A stretch of DNA of 64,000 bases. It comes from Streptomyces olivaceus (lineage in GTDB: Bacteria > Actinomycetota > Actinomycetes > Streptomycetales > Streptomycetaceae). Both the position numbers and the translations under genes were made by a program. A model generated the notes under the pieces. The model did no database searches. It was not told the origin of the DNA and saw nothing but the letters and a program-made list of their open reading frames with translations. The number at the start of each line of letters is the position of its first letter. The first letter of the stretch is position 1. Below are positions 35,999-43,856 of the stretch, in pieces. The DNA is taken from assembly GCF_000721235.1 (NCBI RefSeq), contig NZ_JOFH01000006.1, positions 62,001 to 126,000 of the forward strand, written 5' to 3'.

Positions 35999-36649
35999 CT
36001 AAGGCGCGGTCGGCCGCATGAGCCGCGGCGACAGCGCGCCGCACGGCACCAGGTCCACCTCGGCGCCCGCGTCCCGCAGGTCGGTCAGCACCAGCTCCTC
36101 GTACATCAGCAGCGCCGCCTGCTCGGGCCACGCGACGGCCCACAGCCACAGGCCGAGCGCCTCCCCGGCGAAGACGGCCCGGTCGACGGGTGCGCCGGGG
36201 ACGTGCCAGAGAGGGGTCGGCCGGCCGGCGGCCAGGACCTTGGCCTGGGGCGGCTTCTCCACGTCCAGGTACGGACCGGGGTCCGGGGCGTCGAGCCCCG
36301 CGTAGTGGGCACCGAGGCCGACGCCCAGCTCCTCGGCGACCAGGATCAGCTCCCCGACACCGCCGAGCGGGCTCGGTCCCGAGCAGGCCAGCGCGGTCGC
36401 CCGGCCGCCGCTGCGGTCGTCGCCCGCGCAGGCCACACCGGTGAACAGCCAGCCGACCGGCAGCGGCCAGGGCATCCACAACGGCACCTGCGTGCGGTCC
36501 ACCACCACGCCGAGCGCCTCGACGCTGGGCGGGAGAACGGGCTGCAGCGGATGCACCGTGCCGTGCAGGTCGCACTGCCAGGTGTCGGCGAAGAGGCCGG
36601 GAGCCCTGACCCGGCCACCGCACTTCGGGCAACTGGGTTCGCCCCTCAT
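35999..36649 (-). CDS. DUF6758 family zinc-ribbon-like protein
   Basis: 216 aa. The N-terminus has CPKCGG at residues 7-12 and a second Cys in WQCDLHG near 27, consistent with a small zinc ribbon. The rest is a conserved actinobacterial domain with WMPWPLPVGWLFTGVACAGDDRSGG near 60-85 and LWLWAVAWPEQAA. No enzymatic motif is recognised. ATG 36649. Unknown role; divergent from the MFS exporter gene. Confidence 0.75.
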   Translation of the reverse strand: MRGEPSCPKCGGRVRAPGLFADTWQCDLHGTVHPLQPVLPPSVEALGVVVDRTQVPLWMPWPLPVGWLFTGVACAGDDRSGGRATALACSGPSPLGGVGELILVAEELGVGLGAHYAGLDAPDPGPYLDVEKPPQAKVLAAGRPTPLWHVPGAPVDRAVFAGEALGLWLWAVAWPEQAALLMYEELVLTDLRDAGAEVDLVPCGALSPRLMRPTAP

Positions 36650-36750
36650 ACAGCCCCACGGTCCTACCCCCGCTCCCCCGCGTCAAGGACGATCACCCGT
36701 CCGAACGGGGAGGTCGCGGGGCGGCCTGACCGGCGAAAACTAGGTGTACT

Positions 36751-36790
36751 TTGCATCAATTAGCTGAGCTAACTTACTATGTGTATACAC
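36751..36790 (+). promoter_or_regulatory. MFS promoter with inverted-repeat operator
   Basis: TTGCAT (36751-36756) and TACTAT (36775-36780), 18 bp apart, form a sigma-70-type promoter. Between them lies the perfect palindrome TTAGCT-G-AGCTAA (36760-36772), and at the expected start site a second palindrome GTGTATACAC (36781-36790). A MarR-like repressor binding between -35 and -10 is plausible. Confidence 0.7.
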
Positions 36791-36831
36791 CAACCATTTC
36801 CATCCTCTCCCGTCGGGCATTGGAGCACTGC

Positions 36832-38055
36832 ATGGACACCTTCGACGCGGGTGCGGGCAGCATCCTGCGGCAGCCCAAGGCGGTGTGGGCGACCGCCGGC
36901 GCGTCCGTCGTGGCCTTCATGGGCATCGGACTCGTCGACCCGATCCTGCCGTCCATCGCCAAGGGCCTGGACGCGAACGCCAGCCAGGTCTCCCTCCTGT
37001 TCACCTCGTACTTCCTGATCACCGCCCTCGCGATGCTGGTCACCGGCTTCGTCTCCAGCCGGATCGGCGGGCGCAAGACCCTGCTGCTCGGCCTCGCCTT
37101 CGTCGTGGTCTTCGCGGGCCTCGCGGGCACCTCCGACACCGTCGGCCAGCTCGTCGGCTACCGGGCCGGCTGGGGCCTGGGCAACGCGCTGTTCGTCTCG
37201 ACGGCCCTCGCGGTCATCGTCGGCGCCGCGGCAGGCGGCAGCGCCGCCGCGATCCTGCTCTACGAGTCCGCCCTCGGCCTCGGCATGGCGTGCGGCCCGC
37301 TGGTGGGCGCGCTGCTCGGCGACGCGAGCTGGCGCTACCCGTTCTTCGGCACGGCCTTCCTGATGGCCATCGGCTTCCTGTGCATCGCGGTGTTCCTCAA
37401 GGAGCAGCCGAAGCCGGCCCGCAGGACCTCGCTGCTCGACCCGGTCAGGGCACTGGGCCACGGCGGCCTGGCCTCCGCCGCGGTCTCGGCGTTCTTCTAC
37501 AACTACACGTTCTTCACCGTGCTGGCCTTCACCCCCTTCGTACTGAACATGACCCCGTACAAGTCGGGTGCCGTGTTCTTCGCCTGGGGTGTGCTGCTCG
37601 CCGTCTTCTCGGTCCTGGTGGCTCCGCGCATGCAGCGGCGCTTCGGCTCGCTGAAGGTGCTCGGCGGCTCACTGGTGCTGCTCGCGGCCGACGTGCTCGT
37701 CCTCGGCTACGGCGACCACACCACGGCGATCGTCTGCACCGTCCTGTCCGGCGCGTTCATCGGCGTGAACAACACCGTCTACACCGAGCTGGCCCTCGGT
37801 GTGTCGGACGCCCCGCGGCCGGTGGCCAGCGCGGGCTACAACTTCGTGCGCTGGTTCGCCGCGGCCGCTGCGCCGTACTTCGCGCCGAAGATCGAGGAGT
37901 GGACCGACATCCACGTCCCCTTCGTGGTGGCGGCGGTCACCGCCGTGCTGGGCGCGGTCGTGGTCCTCGTACGGCGCCGGGCGCTCACCCACCGGGCGCA
38001 GGAGCTGGAGCCCGCCCACGCGACCGAGGACTCGGTCGCGGTCTTCGCCGACTGA
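36832..38055 (+). CDS. MFS transporter, drug-exporter type
   Basis: About 407 aa with twelve membrane helices. Motif A between helices 2 and 3 reads VSSRIGGRKT (residue about 75), a slightly altered G-x-x-x-D/R-x-G-R-R. GMACGPLVGALLG near 160 resembles motif C of proton antiporter drug exporters. ATG 36832 with TTGGAG upstream is preferred to an in-frame TTG at 36751, which lies in the promoter. The tightly packed operator suggests induction by a small ligand. No MarR or TetR gene is adjacent, so the repressor must be elsewhere. Confidence 0.9.
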   Translation: MDTFDAGAGSILRQPKAVWATAGASVVAFMGIGLVDPILPSIAKGLDANASQVSLLFTSYFLITALAMLVTGFVSSRIGGRKTLLLGLAFVVVFAGLAGTSDTVGQLVGYRAGWGLGNALFVSTALAVIVGAAAGGSAAAILLYESALGLGMACGPLVGALLGDASWRYPFFGTAFLMAIGFLCIAVFLKEQPKPARRTSLLDPVRALGHGGLASAAVSAFFYNYTFFTVLAFTPFVLNMTPYKSGAVFFAWGVLLAVFSVLVAPRMQRRFGSLKVLGGSLVLLAADVLVLGYGDHTTAIVCTVLSGAFIGVNNTVYTELALGVSDAPRPVASAGYNFVRWFAAAAAPYFAPKIEEWTDIHVPFVVAAVTAVLGAVVVLVRRRALTHRAQELEPAHATEDSVAVFAD

Positions 38056-38087
38056 CGCCCGGTGACCGGACAGCGCGAGTGAGCGCG

Positions 38088-38684
38088 TCAGTCCAGTGGG
38101 ACGGACCTGCGGGACGGATCGCGCAGGTCCGTCCCCTGCGTCAGCCAGCGCTCCTGGAGCGCCTGCGCCCCGTGCACGCGCTTCCAGGCGGCCTCGTTCG
38201 GCGTCATCGGCAGCAGCGGCAGGAACCGCACGGCCTCCAGCGGCGCGTCCAGCTCCAGATCCTCGACGAGGCCGCCCGGCTCGGCGACCAGGACCGAGGT
38301 GAACGGCGCCCCGGGCCACAGCGGCTCGCCCACGTCCAGCGAGGCACCGGGCGCCACGATCACGCCCTCCACCTGGGGAGAGGCGGCCAGCACGGCGAGC
38401 GGACGCAGCACCTTGCCGGTGTCGGCCGCCCCGGCGCGCACCGAGAGCACCAGCTCGGCGCGGGGGCCCCGGTCCGGGTCGGCGAGCGTCGCCGTGGGGT
38501 CCGCCATGGGCTGCGCCGACATGCCGAGCGTGGCGTAGCGGACGATCTCGCCCTCCTGGCCGGCGGCGGGGAAACGCAGCACCTCGATGCGGTCGGTGCC
38601 CAGGAAGGTGACCGCCGCCCGGGCGTCCGGCTCGCCCAGCGCGCTGCGCAGCCGGGCCTCGACCAGTGGAAGAACATCAGCCAT
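38088..38684 (-). CDS. Suppressor-of-fused (SUFU) domain protein
   Basis: About 198 aa, one SUFU-like domain. Recognisable segments are TFLGTDRIEVLRFPA near residue 25, ATLGMSAQPM near 50, AELVLSVRAG near 75 and FLPLLPMTPNEAAWKRVHG near 160. Bacterial members are often immunity-type or protein-interaction modules; no toxin gene is adjacent here, so that role is not supported. ATG 38684 lies six bases after TATGCT (38696-38691), a leaderless arrangement. Divergent from the corA leader. Confidence 0.82.
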   Translation of the reverse strand: MADVLPLVEARLRSALGEPDARAAVTFLGTDRIEVLRFPAAGQEGEIVRYATLGMSAQPMADPTATLADPDRGPRAELVLSVRAGAADTGKVLRPLAVLAASPQVEGVIVAPGASLDVGEPLWPGAPFTSVLVAEPGGLVEDLELDAPLEAVRFLPLLPMTPNEAAWKRVHGAQALQERWLTQGTDLRDPSRRSVPLD

Positions 38685-39234
38685 GCGGCGAGCATAGAAC
38701 TCGTCGGGAAGCGGCAAAGCGGCACCTTGACACGTCGCGTGACTGGTACTCTGGGTCAGCGGTTCGGGGCAGCACGCAGGGCATCGCGGCCACACCCCGA
38801 CGCCGTGAACACTCCCCTACGGGGAACCCCCTCAAACAAGGGGAATGGATCGTCCCTCACGAGGGACCGGCCGGAGGAGGTGGGCGGCATGGACCGAAGT
38901 CGACCGTGCAGTACCACCCGCTCTTCCCGCCGCTGACGCAGCCGCCCCGGTTCTTCCGGCCGCCGCTTCCCGTCGCACGATCCCTCGCGGAAGAGCACTT
39001 CGTCTCGTTGTGCCTGATCCGTTCCGTCAATTCCCGCTCGTCCGACGTGTGACTCGTCCGACCCGTGGCCCGCCGGTCCGATCAGCAGCTGAACCAGCGG
39101 CGAAACCGGCCACCGCGACGGTGCGGTGCCCCCCGCTTTGTGGACGCGCCGAACACGCGTGGTCAGGACGTCCTCATTCCGGGTGGTTCCATCCGTCACG
39201 GCCCCGTTCGCCGCCCGTAGCGAAGGAGCCTGCC
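38685..39234 (+). promoter_or_regulatory. 550-bp structured leader region of corA
   Basis: TTGACA (38727) with TACTCT (38747) is a possible promoter, though its 14-bp spacing is short. Three hairpins follow in a row: TCCCC-TAC-GGGGA (38813-38825), CCCCT-CAAACA-AGGGG (38828-38843) and GTCCCTC-AC-GAGGGAC (38852-38867). GGAGGAGGT and a 15-codon ORF come next, then about 300 bp without recognisable features before corA. It does not match the M-box magnesium riboswitch as I know it. Confidence 0.55.
38889..38936 (+). CDS. Putative 15-aa leader peptide upstream of corA
   Basis: ATG 38889, eight bases after GGAGGAGGT (38873-38881), opens 15 codons (MDRSRPCSTTRSSRR) rich in Arg and Ser, ending at TGA 38934. 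The very strong ribosome site directly after three hairpins argues for translation. By analogy with corL/mgtL leaders in enterobacteria it might couple translation to corA expression; this is inference. Confidence 0.45.
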   Translation: MDRSRPCSTTRSSRR

Positions 39235-40353
39235 ATGTCGATGATCCGTGACCTGCGCGCCGCGGTCCGCCCCTCCCGCGTCGTCTCCCTGCGCAAGGAC
39301 AACAGCGCCTACGACACCACCCGCGACCCGGCGACGCCGTCCGCCGTCGTCGACTGCGCCGTCTACCGCGACGGCGCCCGCGTCGAGACCGACGTGCCGC
39401 TGACCCCGCACACGGCGATGCGCCAGGTGCGCCGCGACGGCGGCTTCGTGTGGATCGGCCTGCACGAGCCCACCGAGGACGAGTTCGCCGGTATCGCCCG
39501 GGAGTTCGGGCTGCACCCGCTGGCCGTGGAGGACGCCGTCCAGGCCCATCAGCGGCCCAAGCTGGAGCGCTACGACGACTCCCTGTTCACCGTCTTCAAG
39601 ACCATCCACTACGTCGACCACGACGAGCTGACCGCCAGCAGCGAGGTCGTCGAGACCGGCGAGGTCATGTGCTTCACGGGGCGGGACTTCTTCATCACCG
39701 TCCGGCACGGCGGCCAGGGCTCGCTGCGCGCGCTGCGCCACCGGCTCCAGGAGGACCCCGAGCTGCTGGCCAAGGGCCCCTCGGCGGTGCTGCACGCCAT
39801 CGCCGACCACGTCGTCGACGGCTACCTCGCGGTCGCCGACGCGGTGCAGGACGACATCGACGAGGTCGAGACCGAGGTGTTCTCGCCGGGCCGCAAGGGC
39901 ACCTCGCGCGGCACGGACGCCGGACGGATCTACCAACTCAAGCGCGAGGTGCTGGAGTTCAAGCGGGCGGTGGCGCCGCTGCTGCGTCCCATGCAGCTGC
40001 TCAGCGAGCGGCCGATGCGACTGGTCGACCCGGAGATCCAGAAGTACTTCCGCGACGTCGCCGACCACGTGGCGCGGGTGCAGGAGCAGGTCGTCGGCTT
40101 CGACGAGCTGCTCAACTCCATCCTCCAGGCCAACCTCGCCCAGGCGTCCGTCGCGCAGAACGAGGACATGCGCAAGATCACCTCGTGGGCCGCGATCGTC
40201 GCCGTACCGACGATGGTCTGCGGTGTGTACGGCATGAACTTCGACTACATGCCGGAGACGCACTGGAAGTTCGGCTACCCGCTGGTGCTGTCGGTCACGG
40301 TCGTCATCTGCCTGGGCATCCACCGCACCCTCAAGCGCAACGGCTGGCTCTGA
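39235..40353 (+). CDS. corA: CorA family magnesium/cobalt transporter
   Basis: 372 aa. A large cytoplasmic alpha/beta domain is followed by a long stalk helix and two C-terminal membrane helices. The selectivity-filter signature YGMNFDYMPE (GMN then MPE) sits near residue 325. CorA forms pentameric channels for Mg2+ (and Co2+/Ni2+). ATG 39235 follows GAAGGAG at eight bases. First gene of a plus-strand stretch that includes an MgtE-N protein 1.6 kb downstream. Regulation through the long leader is likely. Confidence 0.95.
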   Translation: MSMIRDLRAAVRPSRVVSLRKDNSAYDTTRDPATPSAVVDCAVYRDGARVETDVPLTPHTAMRQVRRDGGFVWIGLHEPTEDEFAGIAREFGLHPLAVEDAVQAHQRPKLERYDDSLFTVFKTIHYVDHDELTASSEVVETGEVMCFTGRDFFITVRHGGQGSLRALRHRLQEDPELLAKGPSAVLHAIADHVVDGYLAVADAVQDDIDEVETEVFSPGRKGTSRGTDAGRIYQLKREVLEFKRAVAPLLRPMQLLSERPMRLVDPEIQKYFRDVADHVARVQEQVVGFDELLNSILQANLAQASVAQNEDMRKITSWAAIVAVPTMVCGVYGMNFDYMPETHWKFGYPLVLSVTVVICLGIHRTLKRNGWL

Positions 40354-40386
40354 ACCGGCCCCCGGGGTCCTGGATAGGCTGACCGC

Positions 40387-40896
40387 ATGACAAGCGAGCT
40401 GCTCGGCCAGGCCCTCGTCGAGGAGGCCACCAAGAAGTCCGGCCTCATCTGGGCCAAGGGGCCCGGCGTGCCCGCCCGTCCCCTGTGGCACGTGTGGCAC
40501 GAGGGCGCCGCCTGCGTCGTCGGCGACGGGCCCGGCGAGCAGCCGCTGCCGGCCCTGGCCGACGGGGGCACGGCGGAGGTGACGGTGCGCAGCAAGGACA
40601 AGGGCGGCCGGGTGGTCTGCTGGTCCGCGCGGGTCGTGGAGCTTGCGCCCGGTTCCGAGGCGTGGCAGGAGGCGGTCGCCGCCCTGAAGGGCAAGCGGCT
40701 CAACGCACCGGACGGCGAGGCCATGACCGACCGCTGGGCCCGCGAGTGCCGGGTGCTGCGCCTGGAGCCGACCGGGTCGACGGCGCCGCTGCCCGACGGC
40801 GCGCTGGCCGAGGCCCCGCTGCCGAGCCCGGCGACGACCCGGCAGCCGGCGCCGGCGGGGCTGCCCCGGCTGCTGCTGAAGCGGCGCCGCCGGTAG
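40387..40896 (+). CDS. Conserved hypothetical, possible split-barrel fold
   Basis: 169 aa. Starts 33 bp after corA but has its own leaderless signal: TAGGCT (40375-40380) six bases before ATG. The first 115 residues form a beta-rich pattern (LWHVWHEGAACVVGDGPGEQ near 37, VTVRSKDKGGRVVCWSARVV near 65) reminiscent of FMN-binding split-barrel proteins, although flavin-binding residues cannot be confirmed. The C-terminus is Pro/Ala-rich and ends in Arg repeats. No function assigned. Confidence 0.7.
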   Translation: MTSELLGQALVEEATKKSGLIWAKGPGVPARPLWHVWHEGAACVVGDGPGEQPLPALADGGTAEVTVRSKDKGGRVVCWSARVVELAPGSEAWQEAVAALKGKRLNAPDGEAMTDRWARECRVLRLEPTGSTAPLPDGALAEAPLPSPATTRQPAPAGLPRLLLKRRRR

Positions 40897-40930
40897 CGGC
40901 CTCCGGACGCCGCACGCCCGCGGTGGCGCC

Positions 40931-41668
40931 TCAGGACGTCGGCAGCTGCTTGCCGTAGTCCAGGGTGTCGTCCTTCGGCGGCTGCTCCAGGGCGAAGTCC
41001 TTGTTCCAGTCGGAGAAGTCCAGCGTGCCGGCGCTGCCCGCCCGCACCAGGCGCAGCGGGTACGGCGTGCCCTCCAGCGAGACGTCCAGCGAACCGCCGT
41101 CGCCCTCGTCGCCGGTGATCCGGATGGTGCGCACGCCCGCCTGCTCGTGGCGGCCGTCCGTCTGGACCGTGCCGTGCAGGGTCAGCAGACCGCCGAGGAG
41201 GACGTCCTTGTCCGTGAAGCCGCTGAACTTCTTGTACACGGGGTCGCTCTGCGGCACCTTCACGTACTTGTCGGCCAGCTTGCCGGCGGCCTTGGCGTCG
41301 CCGCCGTCGTGGCTCCAGAAACCGGAGTCGGCCTTGAGGAAGAGCTGCTCGCCGACGCGCAGCAGCCCGAACGTCGTCCCCTGGGCGGCGACCGACCCGG
41401 TCCCTCCGTCGGCCTTCAGCCGCATGTCGAGGGTGTACCTGTTGCCGCCCGCCTCCACCGTGCCGTGCAGACGGACCGTGTCGGCCGCCTGAGCGGTCGT
41501 ACGGGCCTTGGCCTGGATCTTGTCGGCCGGGAGCTTCCCGAGGCCGTTGGTGCCCGCGTCGGGGTCCTCGCTGCCGCATCCCGTCAGCCCGGCTCCCGTC
41601 ACCACCAGGGCGCACGCCGCGCCCACCAGAGCGGCTCTGCGGATTCGGCGCCGGGGAGTCACAGACAC
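40931..41668 (-). CDS. LppX/LprAFG-like lipoprotein
   Basis: About 245 aa. Signal sequence with Arg-rich start, hydrophobic helix and lipobox LTGC (Cys near residue 30). The mature domain has alternating beta strands (VRLHGTVEAGGNRYTLDMRL, SVAAQGTTFGLLRVGEQLF), consistent with the half-barrel LolA/LppX_LprAFG fold that carries lipids across the envelope in mycobacteria. The start is GTG 41668 or GTG 41662, with AAAGGCGG upstream. Convergent with the preceding gene. Lipid-carrier role inferred from fold only. Confidence 0.78.
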   Translation of the reverse strand: MSVTPRRRIRRAALVGAACALVVTGAGLTGCGSEDPDAGTNGLGKLPADKIQAKARTTAQAADTVRLHGTVEAGGNRYTLDMRLKADGGTGSVAAQGTTFGLLRVGEQLFLKADSGFWSHDGGDAKAAGKLADKYVKVPQSDPVYKKFSGFTDKDVLLGGLLTLHGTVQTDGRHEQAGVRTIRITGDEGDGGSLDVSLEGTPYPLRLVRAGSAGTLDFSDWNKDFALEQPPKDDTLDYGKQLPTS

Positions 41669-41931
41669 AGGTGGGGCCGCCTTTCTCGGGGGACTGGCAC
41701 GGGCCGACGGACGTCGGCGGTGAGCCGACCGGGCCAGGGCGCAGCGTACCGGGGCGCCGCGCGGCCGGCGGAGCCAGTCCGTCCGGACCGGCCGCCGGGG
41801 CGAGGCCGATCGGGACGGGCTAGCCTGAAGCCCGTCCGAGCGGGCAATTCGGAAAAGAGACACCGTACGAACCAGCTTTCACGCACGCACGCTCACTCCT
41901 CCGCGCAGGGGTGAGGAAAGGAGCCGCGGCC

Positions 41932-43224
41932 ATGGCAGCGGGCGCCCCCCGGATCTTCGTCTCCCACCTCTCCGGCATCGCCGTGTTCGACCCGGCCGGC
42001 GACCAGGTGGGACGGGTCCGCGATCTGGTCGTCATGCTCCGCGTCGCCCGCAAACCCCCGCGCGTGCTCGGGCTCGTCGTCGAACTCACCACCCGCCGCC
42101 GCATCTTCCTGCCCATGACCCGGGTCACCGGCATCGAGTCGGGCCAGGTCATCACCACCGGCGTGCTCAACGTCCGCCGTTTCGAGCAGCGGCCCACCGA
42201 GCGCCTCGTCTTCGGCGAACTGCTCGACCGGCGGGTCACTCTCACCGAGACGGACGAGGAGGTCACGGTGCTCGACCTGTCGGTGCAGCAGCTGCCCGCC
42301 CGCCGGGACTGGGAGATCGACAAGGTCTTCGTCCGCAAGGGCCGCAAGGGCGGCGCGTTCCGGCGGGCCAAGGGCGAGAAGCTGACCGTCGAGTGGTCCG
42401 GCGTCACCGGCTTCTCCGTGGAGGAGCAGGGGCAGGGCGCGGAGAACCTGCTGGCCACGTTCGAGCAGCTGCGCCCCGCCGACCTCGCCAACGTCCTGCA
42501 CCACCTGTCGGCCAAGCGCCGCGCGGAGGTCGCCGCGGCCCTCGACGACGACCGCCTGGCCGACGTGCTGGAGGAGCTGCCGGAGGACGACCAGATCGAG
42601 ATCCTCGGCAAGCTCAAGGAGGAGCGCGCCGCGGACGTCCTGGAGGCGATGGACCCGGACGACGCGGCCGACCTGCTGGGCGAGCTGCCCGAGGCGGACA
42701 AGGAGCGGCTGCTGAGCCTGATGCAGCCCTCCGACGCGGCGGACATGCGGCGGCTGATGGCGTACGAGGAGCACACGGCCGGCGGTCTGATGACGACCGA
42801 GCCGATCGTGCTGCGGCCCGACGCGACCGTCGCCGACGCCCTGGCCCGCATCCGCAACCCCGACCTGTCCCCCGCGCACGCCGCCCAGGTCTACGTCTGC
42901 CGGCCGCCGGAGGAGACCCCGACCGGCAAGTACCTGGGCACCGTCCATTTCCAGCGCCTGCTGCGCGACCCCCCGTACACGCTGGTCGGCTCGATCCTCG
43001 ACGACGACCTGCAGCCCCTGGAGCCGGAGGCCGCACTGCCCGTGGTGGCCGGTTTCTTCGCCGCGTACGACATGGTCGCGGCGCCGGTCGTCGACGACTC
43101 CGGGTCGCTGCTCGGCGCGGTCACCGTGGACGACGTACTGGACCACATGCTGCCCGACGACTGGCGGGAGACCGAGTACCACCTGGACGAGACGGCGGGG
43201 GAGGCGAACCGCGATGGTGCCTGA
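41932..43224 (+). CDS. PRC-barrel / MgtE-N / CBS protein without channel domain
   Basis: About 430 aa soluble protein. A PRC-barrel-like N-terminus (FVSHLSGIAVFDPAGDQVGRV) is followed by the superhelical MgtE N domain (about 165-275, repeats such as ADVLEELPEDDQIEIL and ADLLGELPEADKERLL) and a CBS pair (TAGGLMTTEPIVL near 290). True MgtE would continue with five membrane helices, which are absent. It may sense Mg2+ and regulate a partner. ATG 41932 follows GAAAGGAG. It overlaps the DUF1003 gene by 11 bp, the most obvious candidate partner. Mycobacteria have a homologue (Rv1232c) near mrp. Confidence 0.9.
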   Translation: MAAGAPRIFVSHLSGIAVFDPAGDQVGRVRDLVVMLRVARKPPRVLGLVVELTTRRRIFLPMTRVTGIESGQVITTGVLNVRRFEQRPTERLVFGELLDRRVTLTETDEEVTVLDLSVQQLPARRDWEIDKVFVRKGRKGGAFRRAKGEKLTVEWSGVTGFSVEEQGQGAENLLATFEQLRPADLANVLHHLSAKRRAEVAAALDDDRLADVLEELPEDDQIEILGKLKEERAADVLEAMDPDDAADLLGELPEADKERLLSLMQPSDAADMRRLMAYEEHTAGGLMTTEPIVLRPDATVADALARIRNPDLSPAHAAQVYVCRPPEETPTGKYLGTVHFQRLLRDPPYTLVGSILDDDLQPLEPEAALPVVAGFFAAYDMVAAPVVDDSGSLLGAVTVDDVLDHMLPDDWRETEYHLDETAGEANRDGA

Positions 43225-43813
43225 GCGCGAGACGACGGCCCGCGAGCGCGCCGCCTCGGGAGCCACGGCGGCCTCCCGGGCCCGGACCCGCCTGGACCAG
43301 CCCCGCCCGCCGCGCCGCCGGCTGCTGCCCGAGTGGGACCCGGAGTCCTTCGGCCGGCTGTCGGAGCGCGTCGCGCGCTTCCTGGGCACCGGGCGGTTCA
43401 TCGTCTGGATGACGGTCGTCATCATCCTGTGGGTGGTGTGGAACATCGCGGCGCCGAGCAGTCTTCGGTTCGACGAGTACCCGTTCATCTTCCTGACGCT
43501 GGCCCTGTCGCTGCAGGCCTCCTACGCCGCCCCGCTGATCCTGCTGGCGCAGAACCGGCAGGACGACCGGGACCGGGTCAACCTGGAGCAGGACCGCAAG
43601 CAGAACGAGCGGTCGATCGCGGACACCGAGTACCTGACCCGGGAGATCGCCGCCCTGCGCATCGGGCTCGGCGAGGTCGCGACGCGGGACTGGATCCGCT
43701 CCGAGCTGCAGGACGCGCTCAAGGAGCTGGAGGAGCGGCAGAACGGCCACCGTGCCGATCGCGGGGTATTCCCGGCGGATCGGCCCGCGGGGCGTGACGT
43801 ACACGACCGGTGA
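43214..43813 (+). CDS. DUF1003 membrane protein
   Basis: 199 aa. A basic cytosolic N-terminus (1-55) is followed by two membrane helices (about 57-80 and 90-112, GTGRFIVWMTVVIILWVVWN and the stretch after EYPF) and a C-terminal coiled coil with conserved NRQDDRDR near 118, the DUF1003 signature. Function unknown. ATG 43214 has GGGGGAGG upstream and lies inside the end of the MgtE-N/CBS gene, so the two are translationally coupled. The two membrane helices could act with the CBS protein in a divalent-cation response (inference). Confidence 0.88.
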   Translation: MVPERETTARERAASGATAASRARTRLDQPRPPRRRLLPEWDPESFGRLSERVARFLGTGRFIVWMTVVIILWVVWNIAAPSSLRFDEYPFIFLTLALSLQASYAAPLILLAQNRQDDRDRVNLEQDRKQNERSIADTEYLTREIAALRIGLGEVATRDWIRSELQDALKELEERQNGHRADRGVFPADRPAGRDVHDR

Positions 43814-43856
43814 CGGGGCTTTCCGCGCCCCGTGGGCGGCGCCGTACCATCGTCGT

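Noticed and set aside
38088..38684. SUFU-domain protein as part of a toxin-immunity pair
   Set aside because: No polymorphic-toxin or secretion gene is adjacent; the neighbour genes are transporters.
38756..39199. Minus-strand 147-codon frame within the corA leader
   Set aside because: It is antisense to the hairpins and leader ORF, with no ribosome site and no domain.
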